NCBI GenBank assembly: GCA_023437885.1 | Contig: JAEZFH010000084.1 | Span: 1 to 17,668 of the forward strand | Source: Bacillota bacterium | GTDB lineage: Bacteria; Bacillota; Clostridia; Lachnospirales; Lachnospiraceae | Direction: 5' to 3' | Length of the DNA stretch: 17,668 nt | In this document: piece by piece, positions 1-8,079 of the stretch | Layout of the letters: each line of letters begins with the position of its first letter | How positions within the stretch are numbered: the first letter of the stretch is position 1 | Notes under the pieces: generated by a model | Seen by the model: only the letters and a program-made list of their open reading frames with translations | Database searches by the model: none | Told to the model about the DNA's origin: nothing | Position numbers and translations under genes: made by a program

Positions 1-1403
1 CTGTAGGAATGAGCATCCTTCGCCGCCTGTATGATCTCTTTCTCCGTAGCATCCGGCTTCCCCAGGATAATATTATCCCGGATGGTTCCCGTCTTCAGCC
101 AGGTATCCTGAAGCACCATTCCATAGGACCTGCGAAGGCTTCCCCTGGTGATTTCGGTAATATCCTTTCCGTCAACCAGGATTTTGCCGGAATTCACCTC
201 ATAGAACCGCATCAGCAGGTTAATCACCGTGGTCTTGCCGCATCCGGTAGGGCCAACGATGGCAATCCGTTTGCCGCTGTCCGCATAGAGGTTAAAATCC
301 TCAATCAGGCTCCTGCTCGCCGTATAAGAAAAGTCCACATGGGAAAGCTCCACCCTGCCCGTTACTTCGGATAAAACATGAGCATCCCTGGCATCCGGAA
401 TCTGCGGTTCCTCCTCAATCAGTTCCAGTATCCTGGCCAGGCAGGCCAGTGCGTTCTGAAGCTCCGTAATAACTCCGGAGATCTCATTAAAGGGCTTGGT
501 ATATTGATTCGCATAGCTTAAAAAGCTGGTCAGCTGTCCCACGCTCAGCCTCCCATTGACTGCAAAAAGTGCTCCGCTGACCGCTACTCCGGCAAATACC
601 AGGTTATTCACAAAGCGGGTTGCGGGATTGGTAATGGAGGAATAAAAAATTGCCTTCATAGAACTGGTCTGCAATCTCCCGTTCACCTCATCAAATTGCC
701 TCAGTGCCTCCTTCTCGTAGCCAAAGGCCTTCACTACCTTCTGCCCGCCGATCATCTCATTAATCTGAGCCGTCTGCTCGCCCCGAATTTGTGACTGCTG
801 CCGGAACATGGAATAGGTATGATTAGCAATATACCTTGCAACAAACAGCGAGATGGGTGTTAACAATACCACAATTAAGGTGATATAGATATTAATGGAG
901 AACATAAATCCCAAGGTTCCAAGGATGGTTACCACCCCGGTAAAGAACTGGGTAAAGCCCATTAACAGCCCATCTGCCAGCTGGTCCACATCCGTGATAA
1001 CACGGCTCACAATATCACCGTGGGAATGCCCGTCGATGTACTTTAACGGCAGAATTTCTATCTTTTCGATTGCTTCGTTCCGGATATCCCTTGTGATATG
1101 GAACGTAATTTTATTATTGGAGAGATTCATAATCCATTGCGATAATCCGGTCATCCCCGCAATTATCGCGATTTTGCCCAGGAGGATTACCAATTGCTCA
1201 AAATCGACCTTACTTATGCCGACAATATAGTCAATGGCATCACCGACTAAAACCGGAATATAAAGGGTTGTTGCCACCGTAACAACTGCCGCTGCAATGG
1301 AGGCAGCCAAAAAGATCCGGTACCTTTTCAGACGCCGTAGTAATTTGCATACGGTATCCTTCTGTGCTTTGAAATTTACTTTTTCAGTATTAGCCTCTGC
1401 CAT
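1..1403 (-). CDS. ABC exporter half-transporter, subunit 2 (3' end cut by window edge)
   Basis: 467 codons are visible, and the C-terminal part of the ATPase lies beyond the left edge. The protein has an N-terminal transmembrane domain of the type I exporter kind (hydrophobic segments from about residue 28 to 300) followed by a nucleotide-binding domain. Its Walker A is GPTGCGKTT near residue 384 and its Q-loop reads VLQDTWL. Signature, Walker B and switch His are outside the window. The start ATG at 1403 has the ribosome site AAGGAGG nine bases upstream and overlaps the stop of the preceding exporter gene by 14 bp, so the two are probably translationally coupled. The family is that of heterodimeric multidrug exporters (TM287/288, BmrCD, LmrCD, EfrAB). 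This would be the TM288-like subunit carrying the active catalytic glutamate, which I infer from the degenerate partner and cannot see. Substrate is unknown; drugs or lipophilic peptides are usual. Confidence 0.93.
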   Translation of the reverse strand, partial: MAEANTEKVNFKAQKDTVCKLLRRLKRYRIFLAASIAAAVVTVATTLYIPVLVGDAIDYIVGISKVDFEQLVILLGKIAIIAGMTGLSQWIMNLSNNKITFHITRDIRNEAIEKIEILPLKYIDGHSHGDIVSRVITDVDQLADGLLMGFTQFFTGVVTILGTLGFMFSINIYITLIVVLLTPISLFVARYIANHTYSMFRQQSQIRGEQTAQINEMIGGQKVVKAFGYEKEALRQFDEVNGRLQTSSMKAIFYSSITNPATRFVNNLVFAGVAVSGALFAVNGRLSVGQLTSFLSYANQYTKPFNEISGVITELQNALACLARILELIEEEPQIPDARDAHVLSEVTGRVELSHVDFSYTASRSLIEDFNLYADSGKRIAIVGPTGCGKTTVINLLMRFYEVNSGKILVDGKDITEITRGSLRRSYGMVLQDTWLKTGTIRDNIILGKPDATEKEIIQAAKDAHSY

Positions 1404-3129
1404 GGGAAGCTGCCTCCTTCTGATACTGGGAATAATAGATCTCCTGATATACCTCATTTTGCTCCAACAGTTCCTCATGTGTTCCTGCTCCTGCGATCCG
1501 TCCGTTATCCAGCACAATAATCTGATCCGCGTACAGAATCGAGGAAGCCCTCTGAGATACGATAAATACCGTAGGTGACTGCTCCATCTCCCGAATCGCC
1601 TTTCGCAATGCGGCATCCGTGGCATAATCCAAAGCGGAAGCACTGTCATCAAGAATCAGAATATCCGCTCCCTTGACGATTGCCCTTGCGATGGTCAGAC
1701 GCTGCTTCTGGCCACCCGACAGGTTCTTTCCTCCCTGCTCAACCATGGCCTCCAGCCCTCCCTCCCGGTTCTGCACAAAATCCATTGCCTGGGATATCTT
1801 AAGTGCCCGGTTCATCTCCTCCGGCGAGGCCTTTTGATTGCCCACCGAAAGATTGTCCCGTATGCTTCCCCGGAACAACTGGGCCTTCTGAAGAACCACC
1901 GAGATCTTTCGCTGCAGGGCTTCATAGGTATATTCCCTTACATTAACTCCATTCACCAGCACTTCTCCGGCAGTAGCATCATAGAAGCGGGGAATCAGAT
2001 TCACCAGAGAGGATTTCCCGGAGCCTGTACCCCCGATAATTCCAATGGTTTCTCCCCGTTTCACCCGGAAGGTGATTCCGGTGAGGGACTCTCCTCCTGC
2101 ATTATGATAGGTTAAGCTCACGTCACGAAACTCCACGGCATAGTCCGAAGCCTTCACGGAGTCGGCTCTGCTGCCTTCTTCCATACTGCTTTGGACCTCA
2201 AAGGTTTCTGCGATCCGGTTGGCACAGGCCAGGGCCTTCGTGATGCTTACAATAAGATTGGCCAGCTTAATCAGCTCCACCAGGATCTGTGTCATATAAT
2301 TATACAAAGCCACTACCTGCCCCTGGGTCAACGCTCCGCTGTCTACCCGGAGAGCCCCTACCCAGATTAGTACAATAATTGCAGCATTCATAATAACATA
2401 GGTCAGCGGGTTCATCAGACCGGATATCCTTCCCGCATATTTCTGTAGGGTTGTCAGCTTTTCATTGGCTGCCAGGAAGCCCGCCAGCTCCGACTCCTCC
2501 TTATGAAACGCCCGTATCACCCGGACTCCGGACAGATTTTCCCTTGTGACGGCAAGTATTTTATCCAGATGGTACTGTATCTTCTTATAAAGCGGCTTTG
2601 TCACCAGCATAATTCCAAACACCACAACGGACAGCACAGGAATGGTAACAACAAAAATCAACGCTGATTTCACATCAATGGTAAAAGCCATGATCATGGC
2701 ACCGAATACAATAAAGGGGGAGCGCAGAAACAGCCTTAATACCATATTGACCCCATTCTGCACCTGATTGATATCACTGGTCATCCTGGTAATCAGGGTA
2801 GATGCACCAAGGGTATCCATCTCCGTAAAGGACAGAGATTGAATATGCTGAAAAAGGAAATGCCTCAGGGATGTCGCAGATCCCACTGCTGCTTTGGAGG
2901 CATAATACTGAGCTGTGATGGAGCACACCAGGCCAACCAAAGTCAGAGCGATCAGCAGCAGGCACATACGGATAATATAAGGAATATCCCGGTCACCGAT
3001 TCCCGTATCAATCACCGCTGCGATAATGAGGGGCACAAATAATTCAAACAATGCCTCAAGCATCTTAAACAGCGGCGCCAGCACACACTCCTTTCGATAA
3101 GCACTTAAATACTTCAGTACATATTTCAT
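1390..3129 (-). CDS. ABC exporter half-transporter, subunit 1 (degenerate-site subunit)
   Basis: The protein has 579 residues when started at the ATG at 3129 (MKYVLKYL), which has GGAG six bases upstream. An in-frame ATG at 3159 lacks a ribosome site, and the one at 3141 sits directly against AGAAGGA. A six-helix transmembrane domain (about 1-310) precedes an ATPase domain with Walker A GGTGSGKS (366-373), Q-loop VLQ, signature LSGGQ (470-474), Walker B ending ILILDD and D-loop SALD. Two catalytic residues are non-canonical. Asp (about 495) replaces the Walker B glutamate, and Gln (about 526, VSQRAS) replaces the switch histidine. The same substitutions define the degenerate-site subunit of TM287/288-type heterodimers, so pairing with the overlapping downstream gene is strongly supported. 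It probably acts as an inner-membrane exporter; the substrate cannot be read from the sequence. A 37-bp inverted repeat lies 36 bp upstream of the start. Confidence 0.94.
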   Translation of the reverse strand: MKYVLKYLSAYRKECVLAPLFKMLEALFELFVPLIIAAVIDTGIGDRDIPYIIRMCLLLIALTLVGLVCSITAQYYASKAAVGSATSLRHFLFQHIQSLSFTEMDTLGASTLITRMTSDINQVQNGVNMVLRLFLRSPFIVFGAMIMAFTIDVKSALIFVVTIPVLSVVVFGIMLVTKPLYKKIQYHLDKILAVTRENLSGVRVIRAFHKEESELAGFLAANEKLTTLQKYAGRISGLMNPLTYVIMNAAIIVLIWVGALRVDSGALTQGQVVALYNYMTQILVELIKLANLIVSITKALACANRIAETFEVQSSMEEGSRADSVKASDYAVEFRDVSLTYHNAGGESLTGITFRVKRGETIGIIGGTGSGKSSLVNLIPRFYDATAGEVLVNGVNVREYTYEALQRKISVVLQKAQLFRGSIRDNLSVGNQKASPEEMNRALKISQAMDFVQNREGGLEAMVEQGGKNLSGGQKQRLTIARAIVKGADILILDDSASALDYATDAALRKAIREMEQSPTVFIVSQRASSILYADQIIVLDNGRIAGAGTHEELLEQNEVYQEIYYSQYQKEAASHGRG

Positions 3130-3164
3130 ATCGTTCTCCATTCCTTCTATCGATAGCATATTAT

Positions 3165-3201
3165 CATGTTAGAGTTGTGCCTGTGGCTGAACTGTAACAT
3201 G
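3165..3201. promoter_or_regulatory. Long inverted repeat upstream of the ABC exporter (candidate operator)
   Basis: CATGTTAGAGTT at 3165-3176 is mirrored by AACTGTAACATG at 3190-3201, giving 12-bp arms with one mismatch around a 13-bp spacer. It lies 36 bp upstream of the chosen exporter start and nothing else nearby explains it. On the minus strand TTACAG and several weak -10-like hexamers fall in or beside the arms, so a repressor or activator site over the promoter is a reasonable inference. No matching regulator gene is adjacent in the window. Confidence 0.45.
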
Positions 3202-3487
3202 ATATCTCTCTTATTCTACCATATTATTGCTAAAACTCCATTCTTTATTGCTATTAGTCAAAAAATAATTTACACTTTCGTGCTATTCGCAATGTTATGC
3301 CAATACCGACGGTATCTGCGGGATCATTACTCTATTATAAAACTCCTACCCGTCAAAAGGACTCCGGCACAGGGAAAGGGACAGGCTTCTTAGAATCCTG
3401 TCCCTTTCCCTGGCAAAAAGCTATTCTCAGTTGTTCCAACCAGCCATATCCACTGAATTACATTGCACGATCAGCCTTCCCGGGATC
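3202..3487. other. Intergenic region between PepSY gene and ABC exporter
   Basis: I see no credible gene here. The short open frames have no ribosome site and unnatural composition. The only structured elements are the exporter-proximal inverted repeat just to the left and the 43-bp hairpin at 3370-3412. The stretch 3205-3350 is A/T-rich, as expected of a promoter region for the leftward exporter operon, but I could not pick a convincing -35/-10 pair. Confidence 0.5.
3370..3412 (-). terminator. 16-bp-stem hairpin, possible terminator of the PepSY gene
   Basis: CAGGGAAAGGGACAGG (3370-3385) is perfectly complementary to 3397-3412, with an 11-base loop. The stem begins 75 bp past the stop of the PepSY gene. 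There is no T-run directly after the stem on either strand; on the minus strand a TTTT appears only about 11 bases later. It is therefore not a textbook intrinsic terminator, and it could also be a small dispersed repeat element. Confidence 0.45.
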
Positions 3488-4102
3488 TTAATCCCAGTCT
3501 TCCTCTTCGATATCATAATCCACAACCTTGCCTGTGGCCGCATTCACCTCATATTCATACTCCAATCCGCCCACACGGAATTCTATCTCATATACGGATT
3601 TATCGTCATCTTTATCCAGCTTGGACTTTGTGAAGGTTACCTCTTTCTCCTTATATCCTGCATGCTTCAGAGCGTTTTCCTTTGCTTTTTCTATCCCAAT
3701 ATTGCCGGAGGTTTCTTTTGATGCTTCTGATTGATCCGATTGGGAGGCAGCTTTCTTCTGTTTGATCTTCTTCACGGAGTATTCTGTGATATCACCATCC
3801 TCCGCATTGATTTCATAGTCATATATCTTGTTATTCCAAGTAAACTTAATCTCATATTCTGCGACACCATCCTCCCAATCCAACTCGGTTTGCAGAAAGG
3901 TTACTTCCTTGGAGGAAGCGCCCGCCTGGCTGAGCGCCGCCTTCTTCGCAGCTTCGAGACCGATATCGTCGGAAGCGGCTATGCTCTTTGGGGAGGCCGC
4001 AAAAACGGCAAGCGCCGGCAGACTGGCATACACCAGAGCGGCTGCAGCAAAGGAGCAGACTCTCTTTCCTAGGTTCTTCTTCATCTTCTTATTATATTTC
4101 AT
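3488..4102 (-). CDS. Secreted protein with two PepSY domains
   Basis: The 204-residue protein begins with a positively charged stretch (MKYNKKMKKNLGKR) and a hydrophobic core ending at VFA|AS near residue 36, which reads as a Sec signal peptide without a lipobox cysteine. The mature part holds two PepSY-like units, about 46-110 and 134-200. Each has the pattern of an alpha helix (AKKAALSQAG; AKENALKHAG), two beta strands (EYEIKF; YEIEFRV) and a closing YEINAEDG or YEVNAATG turn. They are joined by a Ser/Gln/Glu-rich linker, and the C-terminus is very acidic. PepSY domains are usually extracellular and linked to protease inhibition or envelope-stress sensing; the function here is inferred. The start has AGGTG five bases upstream. 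Clostridial genomes often place PepSY genes beside a response regulator/kinase pair; here a MerR-ABC cassette lies between. Confidence 0.87.
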   Translation of the reverse strand: MKYNKKMKKNLGKRVCSFAAAALVYASLPALAVFAASPKSIAASDDIGLEAAKKAALSQAGASSKEVTFLQTELDWEDGVAEYEIKFTWNNKIYDYEINAEDGDITEYSVKKIKQKKAASQSDQSEASKETSGNIGIEKAKENALKHAGYKEKEVTFTKSKLDKDDDKSVYEIEFRVGGLEYEYEVNAATGKVVDYDIEEEDWD

Positions 4103-4122
4103 AATAACACCTGCTTTCTTTT

Positions 4123-4150
4123 AATTTATATCGGTATCATACCCTGTAAA
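4123..4150 (-). promoter_or_regulatory. Candidate promoter with short dyad for the PepSY gene
   Basis: On the minus strand TTTACA (4150-4145) is followed 16 bp later by TAAATT (4128-4123). The spacer contains the perfect short dyad GGTAT-G-ATACC (4133-4143). The position, about 20 bp before the coding start, suits a promoter whose regulator binds between -35 and -10. The -10 match is poor, so this is tentative. Confidence 0.35.
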
Positions 4151-4251
4151 GATTAAAGCAACATTAAAAGAAAATAGATTTAATAATAAGCTTGTTGGAA
4201 ATATACCGGGCAACGACGGAAGCCGCCAGGTCAGCGGATGTGATTTGCTCA

Positions 4252-4968
4252 TTATTCTGATTGCAATCTCTTCAACAGAAAAACACATAGTAAAACCGCG
4301 GCTGAAAGGATCACCGCCAAAGGACACAGGCTGCCAAAATAAAAACTGTTGTCCGTCATCAATTTATATCCCCAAGTCGCGGAGAATATTTTTCCCACAA
4401 TCTTAAAAAACCCCGGGAGTAAATCAACAGGAAACATAATCCCCGACAGCATAATGGATGGCAGAAATATCATTTGTGAAATCATGGTAAGCTTAGCCTG
4501 GTTTCTTACCGATACCCCCAAGACACACCCAAAACTTAACGATACCGCAATAAAAATTGCGAGTGAACCAAAATACAACGCCAGATTTGCCGGTGGTGCT
4601 GCGTCAAAAGCAATGGGGGCAACAATGTATATTATCGTGCACATAATCAATAGATGGATAAACGCCGACAAAAACATCGAAATCAGACCAAGATACAACG
4701 GCACCCCATTGGCTTTGTACACTTTCTTTATATCGCTTCCGTATATTTCTACAAGGGAAGGCGGCAAACCGACCAGTGCACCGGTTGATACGCCCAGCAC
4801 AGTCATGGATTGTATCAGCGTATCCTTGGCCGCCGGGTTTATGGATGTGAATATCCCGCCCATAACAGCAAAGAACAAAAGCGGAACCACATAACAGGTA
4901 ATCAACAATGATTTGCTCCGTATATCCAGTTTCCATTGCAGCGCTACTCCGTACAAAAACGCACTCAT
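4252..4968 (-). CDS. ABC-2 type transporter permease
   Basis: The 238-residue protein is almost entirely hydrophobic, with about six membrane segments (roughly 20-40, 58-75, 92-116, 130-152, 160-185 and 212-232). It has the layout of ABC-2 permeases, including the conserved region near the end (LPSIMLSGIMFPVDLLP) typical of this family. Its ATG overlaps the stop of the ATPase gene by 4 bp (ATGA), so it is the third gene of a MerR-ATPase-permease operon. With that partner it should form a small efflux or export complex in the cytoplasmic membrane. MerR-controlled ABC-2 systems often export drugs or peptides, but no substrate can be assigned. No obvious terminator follows. Confidence 0.88.
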   Translation of the reverse strand: MSAFLYGVALQWKLDIRSKSLLITCYVVPLLFFAVMGGIFTSINPAAKDTLIQSMTVLGVSTGALVGLPPSLVEIYGSDIKKVYKANGVPLYLGLISMFLSAFIHLLIMCTIIYIVAPIAFDAAPPANLALYFGSLAIFIAVSLSFGCVLGVSVRNQAKLTMISQMIFLPSIMLSGIMFPVDLLPGFFKIVGKIFSATWGYKLMTDNSFYFGSLCPLAVILSAAVLLCVFLLKRLQSE

Positions 4969-5780
4969 TCGCCATTCCTCCTTGCCATATCGATAAAATG
5001 CTGTTCCAGCGTTCCCCTGTCTATTTTAATGTCCAACACGGCAATTCCCCGCTGCTTGTAATCTTCGAGCAGCGTCAGCATGGTATCCCCGATGTTGTCC
5101 GCTTCAAAGCTGTCATCCCCTTGCACGGTCTTGATGTGAAGGGTATAGCGTTTGCTGATTTTTGAGGTCAATTCTGCAACAGTACCCAGAAAAACAATAT
5201 CCCCATCATTCAAAATAGCAATGCGGTCACACAGGCTTTCCACCTCTGCCATATCGTGGCTGGCTAAAATGATTGTCTTTCCCTGCGCTTTCAGTTTTCG
5301 GATCTGGTCATGGAGCGATATTCTGCCTTCAACATCAAGCCCGGCCGTCGGCTCGTCAAGGAACACAATATCCGGGTCGCTGATTAAAGCAAGGGCCAGG
5401 TGCAAACGCCTCTTTTGCCCCGTTGACATATCTATGTACAATTTTTTCGTCAGCTCATTAATCCCGAGAGCGGCAAGCATGGAATAGTCTATTTTTGTTT
5501 TATTCCATTTTACAAATAATCTCACTGCTTCCATCGGTTTGATATGGGACGGGAGAGACGCCGACTGCAGCTGAATTCCCATCCTGCCATTCACCAGGAT
5601 ACTGCCGCTGTCATACTTTCGCAAGCTCTCGATACATTCAAGGGCTGTGGTTTTGCCTGCACCGTTTACTCCAAGCAATGCAAAAATTTCACCTTTTATC
5701 ACATTGAAATTCAGGTCCTTCAGTACGGTATGATCCCCATAACTTTTCTTTAGCCTGTCAATCTGTATGGCGTAGCTCAT
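4965..5780 (-). CDS. ABC transporter ATP-binding protein (ABC-2 partner)
   Basis: This 271-residue ATPase has all core motifs: Walker A GVNGAGKT (37-44), Q-loop glutamine in GIQLQ (about 70-72), Walker B DIVFLDE (137-143), D-loop AGLD and switch histidine in ASHD (about 175). The signature is MSTGQ (118-122) rather than LSGGQ, a variant seen in the CcmA/drug-export branch. The C-terminal 70 residues form the extra domain usual in this class. It overlaps the MerR gene upstream and the permease gene downstream by 4 bp each, so expression is probably coupled. It powers the membrane permease encoded next to it. Confidence 0.93.
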   Translation of the reverse strand: MSYAIQIDRLKKSYGDHTVLKDLNFNVIKGEIFALLGVNGAGKTTALECIESLRKYDSGSILVNGRMGIQLQSASLPSHIKPMEAVRLFVKWNKTKIDYSMLAALGINELTKKLYIDMSTGQKRRLHLALALISDPDIVFLDEPTAGLDVEGRISLHDQIRKLKAQGKTIILASHDMAEVESLCDRIAILNDGDIVFLGTVAELTSKISKRYTLHIKTVQGDDSFEADNIGDTMLTLLEDYKQRGIAVLDIKIDRGTLEQHFIDMARRNGE

Positions 5781-6577
5781 TTTGCTCCCTCCTCCAGCGG
5801 ATTATAACCCATTGTCATAAAATAGGCTCCTAAAGCCGGTTCGATAAAAGCACTGGCTATTGCTTGCTTTTGTTTCCATTCATTGTCCGGGCCACTAAAA
5901 TTTTCCACTTCCATAAGTTTGGACAGCATACTCATATCCCCGCCCGTAAATTCCATAAGTATTCCCCAAAACTCTTTAGCAAGGTTTTGGCCCTGCTCAC
6001 TTTCGGGCGATACGCCATCTTTTTGAAGCCGTATCGCTTCCTCTTGCAGGCTTGTGAAAGTCTCCATCATTGCCAGCCCGCTATCCTTATCAAAGCGGCT
6101 CCGGAAATGGTCCAGGGTCTTATCATCGAAATGCTTGATAAGCCAATAGAACTCATTTTTCATTTCCAGGTTTACGATAATATCGGCGTATTTCTTGAAA
6201 TCCACCGATTGCATTTGCAGAACCTCCGCTTTTAATGTTTCTATCGCTTTCAATGATTCTGATAGGTTTTCCATCTTTTCCCGAAGGGTAGCTGCGTGTT
6301 CGGCTAGCGCGCCCGCAATATCGGCGGGGGTATCAAGAGGGATCAGGCGATTCTTAATATCGTCCAATGAAAAACCCAGCTGTTTCAGTGACAGAATTTG
6401 GTAGAGTTTAATCACATCCTTATCGGTATAAAGCCTGCGGCCTCCTTCACTCTCTGACGATGGCGAAAGCAGACCTTCTTTGTCGTAGTATTGCAGGGTG
6501 CGGACGGTGGCACCCATTTTCTTTGCTACCTCGCCAACTGTCATATAGCCTTCCGGTGTCGCTTTGTATTTTTGCAT
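5777..6577 (-). CDS. MerR-family transcriptional regulator with long C-terminal effector domain
   Basis: The protein has 266 residues. Residues 12-80 are a MerR winged helix (TVGEVAKKMG, TVRTLQYYDKEGLL, GGRRLYTDKDV), followed by a coiled coil (about 90-125) and a C-terminal helical domain (about 140-260). That last part resembles the TipAS-like ligand-binding domains of MerR regulators that sense antibiotics or peptides; the assignment is inferred from layout and not from an alignment. AGGAGGTG lies five bases before the ATG. The gene leads the operon, overlapping the ATPase by 4 bp, so it probably activates its own operon in response to a substrate of the transporter. Its promoter has the MerR-type long spacer, described separately. 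Confidence 0.9.
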   Translation of the reverse strand: MQKYKATPEGYMTVGEVAKKMGATVRTLQYYDKEGLLSPSSESEGGRRLYTDKDVIKLYQILSLKQLGFSLDDIKNRLIPLDTPADIAGALAEHAATLREKMENLSESLKAIETLKAEVLQMQSVDFKKYADIIVNLEMKNEFYWLIKHFDDKTLDHFRSRFDKDSGLAMMETFTSLQEEAIRLQKDGVSPESEQGQNLAKEFWGILMEFTGGDMSMLSKLMEVENFSGPDNEWKQKQAIASAFIEPALGAYFMTMGYNPLEEGAK

Positions 6578-6597
6578 ATTTACACCTCCTGTTCTAT

Positions 6598-6628
6598 ATT
6601 ATAATTTATTACGCTACGTCACATACAA
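6598..6628 (-). promoter_or_regulatory. MerR-type promoter (19-bp spacer) of the MerR-ABC operon
   Basis: On the minus strand TTGTAT (6628-6623) and TATAAT (6603-6598) are separated by exactly 19 bp. The spacer carries an imperfect dyad, TGACG-TAG-CGTAA (6621-6609), close to its centre. A 19-bp spacer with a central dyad is the signature of promoters that MerR proteins activate by DNA distortion. The 20 bp between the -10 box and the ATG hold the ribosome site. The element fits fully in the short gap after the histidine kinase stop codon. Confidence 0.72.
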
Positions 6629-6638
6629 GATGTTTTTA

Positions 6639-7991
6639 CTATTTTATAGGAAAAGTAACGGTAAAGGTGCTCCCTTTTCCCAATATGCTTTCCACCCTGA
6701 CCTCTCCTGTGTGAAGTTTTGCAATCTGTTTTACCATAGCCAGGCCCAGTCCCATGCTTCCGCTTTCCTCCGCTGTCCGTGCAGGGTTGACCTGGTAGAA
6801 TCTGCTCCAGATCCTCTCCAGCTCTTCGGCATCAATTCCGATTCCGTCATCCGATACCGAAAGCTTGATTTCATTCCGCTCTCTGCACAGCACCACCCGG
6901 ATACTTCCGCCTTCTCTTCCATATTGGTACGCATTGCTCAGTAAATTACTCACCAGCCTTGTAATCAGGGTACGGTCCACTCTGGCGTGAATATCCGGCT
7001 CTAGCTCCATGCTAAGCCGGATCCCTTTCGTACCGCTGCCGGCCTGATCTTCACAGATCATCCCTACCAGTTCACCGAGATCCGTATCCTCAAAATCCGC
7101 CCTTTCCATCCCCTGCTCCAGCCTCGTAAAGGTCAACAGCAGGGAGACAAGCTGTGACATCCTGACCGCCTGGCGTTTTACCGTTTCCATCGCTTCGCGG
7201 TATTCCCCTTCCGTAGAAGCATGCTCCAGAGAATATTCGCATTGGGAAAGTATAACGGAAATCGGAGTCCGCAGCTCATGGGAAACATCGGAGGTAAATT
7301 GCTTCTCCTCTTCAAAGGATATTTCCAGGCGGCGGAACATAAGATCAAAGGTATCCGCCAGTCTATGAATTTCATCCCTTCCCCCATCCAGGCCGATTCT
7401 CTTCGTCAGATCGCTGCCCTCGCTGATCTCGTTAGCTGCGTGTATAATCCGGTCAATGGGCCGGAAGGAGATCCTGGCTATCTGATATCCTACCAATGCT
7501 GCAATCAATACGATGAAGGGCAGCAAGACAAAGGCTGCACGCAGGATATTCCCTATGATTCCTGCATTTTCATCGACGGCTATCACTCCCCGAAGCCATA
7601 GACCCTCTTCTTCAATGCTAATCCACCGGTCATAGCAATAGAATTTTTGTCCGCCGGTGGATACCACATGCAGGTTATTGTCCTGCAACGGCTCCTCCGC
7701 CTGAAACCCCTTGGGTAAATGGCCATCAATCAACTTCCCCTTGGAGGAATATACGATGGAGCTGACTCCGTTTTTAAAAAACATAAAATCATCATCAATT
7801 TCTATCTCTCCATCCTCATATTCCACTTCTTTTATATTTTCTTCCACAATCCTGATCAGATCATCTTTTGCGCTGTTTTCTGCAATATACTCACTGACAA
7901 ACCCCATAAAGCTGAGAACCAGACCGGCCAGCAGCAGCATCAGCAGGGAATACCAAAGGGTGACACGCAATTTAATGGACAGCTTCTTCAT
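6639..7991 (-). CDS. Sensor histidine kinase (EnvZ/OmpR class)
   Basis: The 450-residue protein has an N-terminal membrane segment (about 11-31), an extracellular sensor region (32-148), a second membrane segment (about 150-172), a HAMP linker (173-228) and the kinase core. The H-box is SHELRTP with phosphoacceptor His238. The N-box is NLLSNAYQYG (349-358), G1 is DDGIGI (381-386) and G2 is GLGLAMV (414-420). The extracellular part is acidic (EVEYEDGEIEIDDD) and could bind cations or cationic peptides; this is inference. GGGAGA lies seven bases before the ATG. The cognate response regulator gene lies immediately upstream, 88 bp away. The layout matches membrane kinases that sense envelope stress or antimicrobials. 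Confidence 0.94.
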   Translation of the reverse strand: MKKLSIKLRVTLWYSLLMLLLAGLVLSFMGFVSEYIAENSAKDDLIRIVEENIKEVEYEDGEIEIDDDFMFFKNGVSSIVYSSKGKLIDGHLPKGFQAEEPLQDNNLHVVSTGGQKFYCYDRWISIEEEGLWLRGVIAVDENAGIIGNILRAAFVLLPFIVLIAALVGYQIARISFRPIDRIIHAANEISEGSDLTKRIGLDGGRDEIHRLADTFDLMFRRLEISFEEEKQFTSDVSHELRTPISVILSQCEYSLEHASTEGEYREAMETVKRQAVRMSQLVSLLLTFTRLEQGMERADFEDTDLGELVGMICEDQAGSGTKGIRLSMELEPDIHARVDRTLITRLVSNLLSNAYQYGREGGSIRVVLCRERNEIKLSVSDDGIGIDAEELERIWSRFYQVNPARTAEESGSMGLGLAMVKQIAKLHTGEVRVESILGKGSTFTVTFPIK

Positions 7992-8021
7992 CCCAATCTC
8001 CCTTCCGCCAAAATAGACAAA

Positions 8022-8038
8022 GCAGGAAAGTCTCCTGC
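8022..8038 (-). terminator. Small hairpin between response regulator and kinase genes
   Basis: GCAGGA (8022-8027) and TCCTGC (8033-8038) form a 6-bp stem with a 5-base loop. On the minus strand it is followed by TTTGTCTATTTT. It lies in the 88-bp gap between the two genes and could trim or attenuate readthrough so that less kinase than regulator is made. The stem is short and the T-run interrupted, so this is weak. Confidence 0.3.
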
Positions 8039-8079
8039 GCCGTACGATGCATACCTGTCTTTTGAGACCGTTGCCTGCT

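Noticed and set aside
3166..3393. 75-codon plus-strand ORF in the gap before the exporter.
   Set aside because: Its start lies within the inverted repeat, it lacks a ribosome site and it runs into the 16-bp-stem hairpin.
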